A stretch of 11,528 bases of DNA. It comes from Candidatus Cloacimonadota bacterium. GTDB taxonomy: Bacteria; Cloacimonadota; Cloacimonadia; Cloacimonadales; JAOZMQ01. This document shows positions 4,964-10,826 of the stretch, in pieces. A model generated the notes under the pieces. The model made no database searches and was not told the DNA's origin. It worked only from the letters and a program-made list of their open reading frames with translations. Both the position numbers and the translations under genes were made by a program. The stretch lies in NCBI GenBank assembly GCA_029934195.1, contig JAOZMQ010000057.1, forward strand, positions 1 through 11,528. Direction: 5' to 3'. The first letter of the stretch is position 1, and each line of letters begins with the position of its first letter.

Positions 4964-7513
4964 ATGTCAAATATATACAAAGCTATTGAGTTTTATCTTA
5001 AAGCTGGGATTAAATACGTTCCAGTAAAAATTGAAGTAATAGACGGCAAGAAAAAATGTGAGATGTCAAATTGGAGAAATAAAGACTTCCATCTTGAAGA
5101 TTTTAGAAAGAATCATAACTCGATAGGGCTAAAAACCGGAAAGATCAGCAATATAATGGTAATTGACATTGATGTTACTGATGGAAAGGACGGCTTTAAA
5201 ACGCTTGAGGATTTCGGAATAAATATTGATGAATACGATATTCCTCAAGTGAAAAGTCAATCAGGTGGACGGCATATTTATTTCCAATATTCAGAAAAGT
5301 TATTAGAAGCTGTGAGGGAGAAGACCGGAGAAGAAAGCAGGAGTTTAACAACTGCAAAACCGGAGAAAGGCATTGATTTACGAGGCAATGGAGGCTTAAT
5401 CTTCGCACCACCAAGCAAACCGGACGGTGGAGATGAATATCAATGGTTAATTAAACCGTCAACTACAGAGGTTGCTTTTCCTGAAATTCCTCAAATATTT
5501 TACGATTTTATATTATCTCTTTTTGATCCGGCTGAAAAAGCAAATGAAAGAAAGGAAATTATTGATTGTTTCGATAATTTAGAGATGACAAATTCAGAAA
5601 AAAAAGCATGGGAAACTTCCGTAAGAAAATTTCTTACCGGATATGCGAAACCTCATCGGAGTGGCAAAGACTTTAATCTTGCTTGTGCTGGCATTGAATT
5701 GGGAGTTAGTGAACAAAGTATTATCAATGAATTAATGAACGCTCCTACATCGAAATTGAAAGAACAGGGCAAGAATAAAGATAGATATATTCAATCTTTA
5801 TTCAAAAAAGCAAAAAGTAAAACAAATAGAAAATCAGATTATCGTTCCAAAAATTATAATAATTCTTATGCAAAAACTTCTTCTATTCCCCTTGCCCCCA
5901 TTGATAAAGACAAACCAAGAGTGGATTGTAACTCGATTAATATTGACCCTAATGCACCAAGATTTTGGAATATTAGTAAAATAAAGAAAAAAGTAGTAGT
6001 ATCATTGAATAAAGTCCGGTGGATTTCCTTTTTGGAGCATTTCGGATTTGCAAAATATTGGATAGATGAAGATAATTGTTGCTGGGTTCGAGTTATTAAT
6101 AATATTGTATATAGATTGCCAATTATGAAGATCAAGGATTTTGTTACAAGATATGTAATGCAAATTCCTGAATCATATATGACAAAAGATTTTGTTGATA
6201 AAGATGGGATCGTCGAAGAATATCAAGCTGATAATGAGCAGATATTGACAATCTTAATGAGTCGAGATGTCTTCAGTGAAAATATGTTAGGTTTTTTACC
6301 CTCTGTTGAAATTGATTTTTTGCGAGATGGTCCCAAAATAGCAAGATTATTTTACGAGAATGGATTTATTGAGATTAAAAAAGATTCACTTCTTTTCAAG
6401 GATTATAAAGATTTACCGCATAATATTTGGAAAGAACAAATTCAAAAAAGGAAGATTAATAAAGTACAATTTGAGAAATATAAAAATCTTGATGAAGCTG
6501 AGTTTAGTGAGTTTTGTAAATTATTGAGTAATAAAAATCCTTTTAGATTTTTATCAATGCGGACTGCGTTAGGTTATTTATTACATACATATAAGAATCC
6601 AGCACAAACAAAAGCAATAATCTTTCTTGATGAGAAATTGAGTAAGGAAGGAGATGCGAACGGTAGAACTGGCAAATCTCTTATGGGTGTAGCTTTGTCG
6701 AAATGTAGAAAAGTAACAACTCTTGACGGTCAAACATTCGATTTCAAAGACAATTTCAGATTCCAAGATGTGGCAATTGATACGGATATAATTAATTTTA
6801 ATGATGCTTCTAAAAAGTTTGATTTCACTAAACTTTTTTCATCAATAACAAATGAATTCCGGTATGAGAAAAAGCAAAAAGATTCGATAATTCAAGATTA
6901 TGAACATTCACCTAAGTTTTTATTATCAACTAACTTTGTCATCAAAGGACTTGATGACAGTTCATCTGCAAGACAATCTTCAATAGAAATACATCCAGAG
7001 TTTTCAGAAAAAAATCCACCAATAGCAAAATTCAAACATCTTTTTTTTAATGATTGGGATAGCCTTGAATGGTTGAAATTTGATATTTTCATGGCACAAA
7101 ATCTGAAACTATTCCTACAAAAAGGAATTACAGATTATAATAAGATAAATCTTAAAGAGAAAAATTTAATAGCTTCGACAAGTGAGGAATTTGTAGCAGC
7201 GATGGAATCAGCTATCAGCGAATTAAAAATTTATCCTTATGAATGGGATCTTGATGTAGCAATGGAGAAAAAAGACGAATACTTTAATTCGCTTCAGGAG
7301 ACAATGCAAAGGATCAAAGAACATACAACTTTTGAAAAAATCGGTCCTATCACCCTCAACCGATATTTTAAAATATGGGCAGAAGTGAGAGACTATGTTA
7401 TAGTAGAAAAAATAGTAAAAGTGTATTCAAGTCAGCGATTACAAAACATAGCAGCAAGAGGTTTTTTCATGTATAAAAAGATAGTAAATGTTGAAGAAAA
7501 TGAGCTAATTTAA
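4964..7513 (+). CDS. Primase-polymerase / SF3 helicase replication protein
   Basis: An 849-residue fusion that would prime and unwind DNA to replicate the element. The N-terminal Prim-Pol domain (about 1-185) has the catalytic VIDIDV (Asp68, Asp70), the SGGRH motif (100-104) and GIDLRGNGG followed by APPS (137-150), a highly typical set. After a linker with an Asn/Ser-rich stretch comes an SF3-type helicase. Its Walker A ANGRTGKS is at 565-572, followed by DTDIINFNDAS as the likely Walker B region, the SF3 motif C with STN at 655-657, and the candidate arginine finger SSARQSS. The C-terminal 100 residues may be a winged helix. The ATG at 4964 is preferred because AAGGA lies six bases upstream; the alternative at 4958 touches AAGGA directly but overlaps the previous stop as ATGA. 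All catalytic motifs are intact. Proteins of this design serve plasmids, phages and satellites. Confidence 0.95.
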   Translation: MSNIYKAIEFYLKAGIKYVPVKIEVIDGKKKCEMSNWRNKDFHLEDFRKNHNSIGLKTGKISNIMVIDIDVTDGKDGFKTLEDFGINIDEYDIPQVKSQSGGRHIYFQYSEKLLEAVREKTGEESRSLTTAKPEKGIDLRGNGGLIFAPPSKPDGGDEYQWLIKPSTTEVAFPEIPQIFYDFILSLFDPAEKANERKEIIDCFDNLEMTNSEKKAWETSVRKFLTGYAKPHRSGKDFNLACAGIELGVSEQSIINELMNAPTSKLKEQGKNKDRYIQSLFKKAKSKTNRKSDYRSKNYNNSYAKTSSIPLAPIDKDKPRVDCNSINIDPNAPRFWNISKIKKKVVVSLNKVRWISFLEHFGFAKYWIDEDNCCWVRVINNIVYRLPIMKIKDFVTRYVMQIPESYMTKDFVDKDGIVEEYQADNEQILTILMSRDVFSENMLGFLPSVEIDFLRDGPKIARLFYENGFIEIKKDSLLFKDYKDLPHNIWKEQIQKRKINKVQFEKYKNLDEAEFSEFCKLLSNKNPFRFLSMRTALGYLLHTYKNPAQTKAIIFLDEKLSKEGDANGRTGKSLMGVALSKCRKVTTLDGQTFDFKDNFRFQDVAIDTDIINFNDASKKFDFTKLFSSITNEFRYEKKQKDSIIQDYEHSPKFLLSTNFVIKGLDDSSSARQSSIEIHPEFSEKNPPIAKFKHLFFNDWDSLEWLKFDIFMAQNLKLFLQKGITDYNKINLKEKNLIASTSEEFVAAMESAISELKIYPYEWDLDVAMEKKDEYFNSLQETMQRIKEHTTFEKIGPITLNRYFKIWAEVRDYVIVEKIVKVYSSQRLQNIAARGFFMYKKIVNVEENELI

Positions 7514-7522
7514 TTTATCCAA

Positions 7523-7557
7523 AAAACAGGAGATTTTGCCTTAATTTTTCCTGTTTT
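7523..7557 (+). terminator. Terminator after the primase-helicase gene
   Basis: AAAACAGGA (7523-7531) pairs perfectly with TCCTGTTTT (7549-7557), leaving a 17-base loop. The stem starts with an A tract and ends with four T residues, as in bidirectional intrinsic terminators. It begins 10 bases after the stop codon. Confidence 0.65.
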
Positions 7558-7860
7558 CGTCAAAAAAAGTTGTAACCGGAAAAAAAAAATGTAACAAGCA
7601 AAAAGTTACGAACTGTCAAAGTTACAGTTTTTTTTGACGTGGTTACTTCCTTTTTGAACGGAAATGTAACAAAAAATTTTGCTCGGTATAATGTATTATA
7701 GGAGTTTCTCTCTTTTTTTCTTTATTAGTTACTAAGTTACAATAAATATGTAATAAAATAAGTACAAATAAAATAAAGATAAAAAAGAAAGAAAAAAAGT
7801 AAAAAAAAACACTGTAGAAAAAGAGAGTAGGAACGGATTGTAACAAAAAGCCGTAACGGA
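7558..7860. other. Candidate replication origin with repeated GTAAC motifs
   Basis: This non-coding stretch contains GTAAC at 7572, 7591, 7666, 7840 and 7853 and its complement GTTAC at 7605, 7621, 7642, 7728 and 7736: ten copies in about 290 bases, where roughly one or fewer would be expected in DNA of this composition. It also has an 11-base inverted repeat, CGTCAAAAAAA (7558-7568) with TTTTTTTGACG (7629-7639). A second, 12-base one pairs CTTTTTTTCTTT (7712-7723) with AAAGAAAAAAAG (7788-7799). Between the last arms lies an almost G/C-free tract (about 7741-7790) suited to strand opening. The setting, directly after a primase-helicase gene, supports an origin; a regulatory region for the downstream operon is the alternative, and both may apply. 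Confidence 0.6.
7687..7692 (+). promoter_or_regulatory. Candidate -10 box for the downstream operon
   Basis: A perfect TATAAT preceded by CGG. No good -35 is found at 16-18 bases; the GTAAC copy at 7666-7670 falls exactly there, so a protein bound to these motifs could activate or block the promoter. The leader would be about 170 bases to the ATG at 7872. Confidence 0.4.
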
Positions 7861-7871
7861 GCTAAAAAAAT

Positions 7872-8102
7872 ATGCCAAAATTAAGTGCTGAAAATCATCA
7901 AAGTTTAATAGAAAAATATTCAGAAATTTCTGATCAAAAAATAAGTTCTGGAATGGAGAAATTAGTTTCGATTTATCATCGTCTTGGAATTTCAGGAGTG
8001 CAAAAAATATTCTCGACTGCCAAAAGTTTGGAACATCAGGCAATTATTCACGGATTCGCAAGATTAAACGGATTTTGGAAAGAGTTGAAAACAAGAAAAT
8101 GA
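7872..8102 (+). CDS. Small helical protein, unknown function (76 aa)
   Basis: 76 residues, predicted helical, with a basic C-terminus (FWKELKTRK) and no membrane segment. It is the first gene of the rightward operon that ends with a tyrosine recombinase. GGAG lies about ten bases before ATG, with the last GTAAC motif immediately before it. The stop is part of an ATGA overlap with the next small ORF. No domain is recognised. Its place directly after the origin candidate suggests a replication, copy-control or regulatory role, which is inference. Confidence 0.65.
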   Translation: MPKLSAENHQSLIEKYSEISDQKISSGMEKLVSIYHRLGISGVQKIFSTAKSLEHQAIIHGFARLNGFWKELKTRK

Positions 8103-8218
8103 GTGAAAAAGATAAAATTTTACTTTACGAACGGTTAAAATCGGAGATTAAACTGATTTTTCACGGCTATGAGTATGAGCAAATAATCCGTTTTGTAGCT
8201 TTATTGCTCGAAATTTGA
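8099..8218 (+). CDS. Tiny protein, unknown function (39 aa)
   Basis: A 39-codon ORF beginning MSEKDKILLYERLKSEIKLI and ending in a hydrophobic helix (IIRFVALLLEI). The start codon overlaps the preceding stop as ATGA, the same coupling seen elsewhere in this element. An amphipathic two-helix peptide is likely. Its coding status rests on this overlap and on codon use like its neighbours. No function can be assigned. Confidence 0.6.
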   Translation: MSEKDKILLYERLKSEIKLIFHGYEYEQIIRFVALLLEI

Positions 8219-8237
8219 AAAAAAAAAGGAGATTCGC

Positions 8238-8357
8238 ATGAGTTTTTTATTGTTGTGTTTTGTATTGATTTTTGTAAGTTTAGTTTTTGTAGCAGGTTAT
8301 GTTTGTATTTTGAAGATAAAAGACAATAAATTTTGGGAGGATTCTAAAAATGATTAA
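8238..8357 (+). CDS. Small single-pass membrane protein (39 aa)
   Basis: A 39-codon ORF with an excellent ribosome binding site, AAGGAG six bases before ATG. Residues 3-24 are almost entirely hydrophobic (FLLLCFVLIFVSLVFVAGYV), followed by a charged tail (KIKDNKFWEDSKND). This is a typical small membrane-anchored peptide with the charged end probably in the cytoplasm. It overlaps the start of the PolX-like gene by eight bases. Such peptides in mobile elements may act as toxins, holin-like proteins or membrane anchors for replication; the sequence does not decide between them. Confidence 0.75.
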   Translation: MSFLLLCFVLIFVSLVFVAGYVCILKIKDNKFWEDSKND

Positions 8358-8895
8358 AATCGAAGTTGGTCGTTATTTGGCAGAAAAATATATGAAAGAG
8401 CTGGCAAACTACTGTGAGATTTTGTCCGTAGTGGGTCAAATCCGCCGAAATTTGCCGTTAATTTCCAAAATAGTCATCTTATGCGTTCCCAATCAAATTG
8501 TCTCATCAGAGGACTTATTTGACGGTTTTGAATATCGGAGAGATCCGGCATTCATCCAATACGTTGATCAATTTCCGATAATTTTTGGGAATTCTTCCGG
8601 TAAGTGTTGCGGTCGAGTACTTCCGGAGGGGATGAGATTGGAGCTGTACATGTGCAATTGGGATAATTACGGGGTGCATCAGATTTTGAGAACCGGACCA
8701 GATAAATTTTCAAAAATTGTGCTTTCCGGCATAAGTAAAAATCAAGGCTTCCAGATGTCCGGTGGATATTTGCGAAGAAATGGGAAAAAAATAGTCACAA
8801 AAACCGAAAGAGTAGTGTTTTCGTTGCTCGGACTTGAAGAAGTACCTCCAGAAGATCGGGGCAAACCCTACTGCATCAAGAAATTAAAAAGGTGA
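8350..8895 (+). CDS. PolX-family nucleotidyltransferase homologue with altered active site (181 aa)
   Basis: This 181-residue protein aligns by eye with the phage-type DNA polymerase beta/PolX domain throughout. It has the G-S-x-R-R loop as VVGQIRR (27-33), then the strand ISKIVILCVP (38-47), LPEGMRLELYM (91-101), the RTG loop (114-116) and the characteristic ending SGGYLRRNGKKI followed by LLGLEEVPPEDR. In active members the strand reads GDIDIVCIP and the third position VDLF. Here the two aspartates are Lys40 and Val42, the third is Glu98, and the loop serine is Gln30. The residues that hold the catalytic metals are therefore largely gone, while the fold-defining parts are kept. It is probably a non-catalytic nucleotide- or DNA-end-binding protein. 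GGGAGG lies nine bases before ATG. It is coupled to the small membrane protein before it and followed after four bases by a MazG-like gene. Confidence 0.85.
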   Translation: MIKIEVGRYLAEKYMKELANYCEILSVVGQIRRNLPLISKIVILCVPNQIVSSEDLFDGFEYRRDPAFIQYVDQFPIIFGNSSGKCCGRVLPEGMRLELYMCNWDNYGVHQILRTGPDKFSKIVLSGISKNQGFQMSGGYLRRNGKKIVTKTERVVFSLLGLEEVPPEDRGKPYCIKKLKR

Positions 8896-8899
8896 AAAT

Positions 8900-9265
8900 A
8901 TGAATATTACAGGACAAAATCTTAGGAAAATAGTAAAAACTTTTGGTGAAAAACATCAATTGACGAAATTTCAAGAAGAGCTTTTGGAATTGACAATTGC
9001 AATTCAAGATTTTCTTGAATTTCCGGATCAAGAAAATGCTGAAAAAATGACAGAAGAGTTTGCTGATGTGAAAGTCATGAGCTTGCAATTTCCGATCATA
9101 ATTAGAGACGAATTTCTCTTGAAAATTGACGAAATTATCGAAAGAAAAGTTGACAGAATTTTAAAAAGGATTGAAAATCAAGAAATTGAAACCGATCAGG
9201 CGGTAGATATGAAAATTCAGAAGATGATCATAGCTCTGAAAGTAGGTCATAATGGGAAGAGTTGA
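8900..9265 (+). CDS. MazG-like all-alpha NTP pyrophosphohydrolase (121 aa)
   Basis: 121 residues, all helical. The metal-binding signature of the MazG/dUTPase superfamily is visible as EELLE (Glu26, Glu27, Glu30) and EEFADV (Glu53, Asp56), separated by a normal distance, followed by the helix KIDEIIERKVDRILKRI. Such enzymes split NTPs or dNTPs into monophosphate and pyrophosphate. Phage members clean up or reshape the nucleotide pool, and some act on ppGpp. Motif residues are intact, so activity is plausible; the substrate cannot be told. AAGGTG lies upstream of ATG. The 3' end overlaps the recombinase gene by 14 bases. The C-terminal 30 residues beyond the core are an extension of unknown role. 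Confidence 0.8.
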   Translation: MNITGQNLRKIVKTFGEKHQLTKFQEELLELTIAIQDFLEFPDQENAEKMTEEFADVKVMSLQFPIIIRDEFLLKIDEIIERKVDRILKRIENQEIETDQAVDMKIQKMIIALKVGHNGKS

Positions 9266-10016
9266 CCCTTTTCGAGATTTTAGTAAATTCCTAAAAATGC
9301 AGGAATTACTGGCAAAAGATGAGAAGATAAAAGAATTGCTTCTCATTATCGTGATGTACAATACAAATCTTCGTGTGGGTGACGCTCTATCATTGCGGTG
9401 GTGCGATGTAATTGACGAAAATTATAAAGTCAGGAATCGTTTTTACATCGAAGAATCTAAATTGCGGTACTTGCGAAAAAAGAAGAAAAAAATTAACAAG
9501 AAATTTATTCCAATGACGCTACAATTGAAAGATTCTCTTCTCAATATTTTTTTCAAATATCAATCAGAAATTTCATATTATGATTATATTTTCAGGTCCC
9601 GAAGTTTCTGCAAAAAAGGGCAAAATATTTCTTGGTCAAGGTCATATGTTTATCTTTTTGTAAAAAAATATGCCGATCTGGCTGGTGTGGAAGATGATAT
9701 TATCGGAGCTCATTCAATCAGGAAAACATGGGCGTATCATGCCTACAATCAATTGAAAATCCCAATTGACCGGATTTCAAGAGAGCTGAACCATTCCAGC
9801 ATACAAGTAACTGAAAGATATGCGGGGATTGATGAGGATATTCAGCGAGAGCATTACAATATGGTCTCTAAGTTGGCGGAGTCAATTCAGCAGTATGTGA
9901 AAATTGATAATCTGCCTAAAAAGCACTGGAAAAAACCGGATAAAAGGAAGAAAAAACCGAAAATTGTAAAACCGAAAATAGTGAAACCGAAGAAAAGAGA
10001 ATTGCGGAGAGAATGA
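9252..10016 (+). CDS. Tyrosine recombinase / integrase (254 aa), rightward
   Basis: A short tyrosine recombinase consisting of little more than the catalytic domain. The active-site set is complete: Arg41 in NTNLRVGDALSLRW, a lysine in the beta-hairpin near 83-84, His154 and Arg157 in AHSIRKTW, His181 in LNHSS and the nucleophile Tyr190 in ERYAGI. It breaks and rejoins DNA at specific sites through a 3'-phosphotyrosine link. The usual N-terminal core-binding domain is almost absent, with only 40 residues before the first catalytic arginine. After residue 220 it has an unusual basic tail with a repeated KPKIV unit. AGGT lies close to the ATG, and the gene overlaps the MazG-like gene. It ends the replication operon and is terminated by a shared hairpin. 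It may integrate, excise or resolve the element. Confidence 0.92.
   Translation: MGRVDPFRDFSKFLKMQELLAKDEKIKELLLIIVMYNTNLRVGDALSLRWCDVIDENYKVRNRFYIEESKLRYLRKKKKKINKKFIPMTLQLKDSLLNIFFKYQSEISYYDYIFRSRSFCKKGQNISWSRSYVYLFVKKYADLAGVEDDIIGAHSIRKTWAYHAYNQLKIPIDRISRELNHSSIQVTERYAGIDEDIQREHYNMVSKLAESIQQYVKIDNLPKKHWKKPDKRKKKPKIVKPKIVKPKKRELRRE
9954..9992 (+). repeat. 15-base tandem repeat in the recombinase tail
   Basis: AAACCGAAAATTGTA (9954-9968) is followed by AAACCGAAAATAGTG (9969-9983) and a partial third unit starting AAACCGAAG. It encodes KPKIV-type pentapeptides in the lysine-rich C-terminus. Confidence 0.8.
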
Positions 10017-10020
10017 AAAA

Positions 10021-10057
10021 AAGGGAACTTCAACTTGTGAAGTTCCCCTTTTTTTTT
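10021..10057. terminator. Bidirectional intrinsic terminator between the convergent recombinases
   Basis: GGGAACTTCA (10023-10032) pairs perfectly with TGAAGTTCCC (10038-10047) around ACTTG. It is followed by a long T run on the plus strand and by seven T residues on the minus strand. It begins right after the stop at 10016 and serves both converging genes. Confidence 0.92.
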
Positions 10058-10068
10058 GTTTGTTTTTT

Positions 10069-10108
10069 TTATGATCAGATTTGGAAAATCTCCCCGATCT
10101 GATCATAA
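10069..10108. repeat. 12-base perfect inverted repeat over the second recombinase's 3' end
   Basis: TTATGATCAGAT (10069-10080) and ATCTGATCATAA (10097-10108) are exact inverted arms with a 16-base centre. It lies partly in coding sequence and beside a separate, better terminator, and has no T tract after it on either strand. Confidence 0.8.
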
Positions 10109-10689
10109 GCAGCGTCAATTTCTTGTTGCTCTATTCCGATATATCTTAGAGTAACTTCTTGCGATGCGTGGGAAAATAGGATTTGCAACATTGCAAGTCT
10201 TGATCTTTGTTCTTTTGGGTTTGTAGCACTTTGGAAAAAGTGGTAACCGAACGTTTTCCGCATGCTGTGAGAACCCATGTTTCCTGTGAATCCGGCAATT
10301 TCTGCCGTGTCTTTTAAGATTCTCCATGCTTGCTGGCGTTGGAGATTCTTTTTCTTGTTTCTGAAGGAGAAGAAAATAAAATCCTCTCCCGATATGTGGT
10401 TAGAAAGGCAGAATTTTTGAATCTGCTCTTTCAGTTTTTTGTTAAGTTTGATTACTTTTTTTGTTTTTTTACCCCTTTTTTTCAGGGGTGTAATTCTCAG
10501 ATGTTCCCTGAATTGGTTTCCGGCTGTGAAGATGTCCGAATATCTGAGAATAATTATCTCAGATATTCGCAAATTTGTGTTGATTCCGAAGTTAAATAGT
10601 AGGGCATTTCTGCCGGTGCTATCTTTTTCGAGCAGTAAAGCTTTGATCCGTTGCAGGACCACAAGGCTTTTTATTGGGCTTACTACCAT
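10075..10689 (-). CDS. Tyrosine recombinase / integrase (204 aa), leftward
   Basis: A second small tyrosine recombinase with a complete active site: Arg41 in NTNLRISEIIILRY, a lysine in the basic hairpin LKKRGKKTKK, His141 and Arg144 in SHSMRKTFGYH, His174 in FSHAS and the nucleophile Tyr183 in LRYIGI. The RKTFGYH and TLRYIGI blocks resemble short recombinases of Bacillota plasmids and phages. It has the same spacing from start to first Arg (41) and from His to Tyr (nine) as the 254-residue protein, but lacks its tail. The start has GGAG eight bases upstream. An overlapping 49-codon ORF begins just before it. It converges on the other recombinase with a shared terminator. It may be the partner enzyme, a resolvase, or an independent integrase of the neighbouring DNA. 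Confidence 0.92.
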   Translation of the reverse strand: MVVSPIKSLVVLQRIKALLLEKDSTGRNALLFNFGINTNLRISEIIILRYSDIFTAGNQFREHLRITPLKKRGKKTKKVIKLNKKLKEQIQKFCLSNHISGEDFIFFSFRNKKKNLQRQQAWRILKDTAEIAGFTGNMGSHSMRKTFGYHFFQSATNPKEQRSRLAMLQILFSHASQEVTLRYIGIEQQEIDAAYDQIGEIFQI

Positions 10690-10768
10690 TTTTTACGCTC
10701 CATTGATTGTTTGTTTGAATATCCTTGACGATTTTCCCGCCTCGAATAACCTGTAATCTTATTAACAT
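10619..10768 (-). CDS. Possible leader ORF overlapping the second recombinase (49 aa)
   Basis: A 49-codon ORF with a strong ribosome binding site, AAGGAG seven bases before ATG. It begins MLIRLQVIRGGKIVKDIQTN and then overlaps the start of the recombinase gene in another frame for about 70 bases. The first 24 residues look like real protein; the overlapping part is basic and low in structure. It may be a small regulatory protein, or a leader whose translation opens the recombinase start. It could also be a remnant of a longer N-terminus lost by frameshift. The identical Arg41 position in the other recombinase argues that the 10689 start is genuine. Confidence 0.45.
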   Translation of the reverse strand: MLIRLQVIRGGKIVKDIQTNNQWSVKNGSKPNKKPCGPATDQSFTARKR

Positions 10769-10792
10769 CGCTTCGCTCCTTGTTGCTTTGTT

Positions 10793-10820
10793 GCCCGCCT
10801 AAATTGCAGTTTAGGCGGGC
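10793..10820. terminator. GC-rich perfect hairpin after the right-end gene
   Basis: GCCCGCCTAAA (10793-10803) pairs perfectly with TTTAGGCGGGC (10810-10820) around TTGCAG, beginning seven bases beyond the stop of the gene at the right end. No T run follows on either strand, so it may be a weak terminator, a transcript-stabilising hairpin or a boundary repeat. Its GC content is far above the local level. Confidence 0.55.
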
Positions 10821-10826
10821 GGTTGG

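Noticed and set aside
5866..6135. 89-residue minus-strand ORF inside the primase-helicase gene
   Set aside because: Shadow of an unambiguous coding frame; no ribosome binding site.
7558..7860. CRISPR array
   Set aside because: The repeated motif is only five to six bases, irregularly spaced and in both orientations.
7643..8043. Minus-strand ORFs rich in Phe, Leu and Tyr that look like membrane proteins
   Set aside because: They are translations of the poly-A/purine tracts of the non-coding origin region and of the opposite strand of the 76-residue gene; no start signal and extreme low complexity.
10115..10327. 70-residue minus-strand ORF in another frame of the second recombinase
   Set aside because: It is an alternative frame within the conserved catalytic region of the recombinase.
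10330..10756. Plus-strand ORFs over the second recombinase
   Set aside because: The minus strand encodes an intact recombinase active site; the plus frames have no signals.
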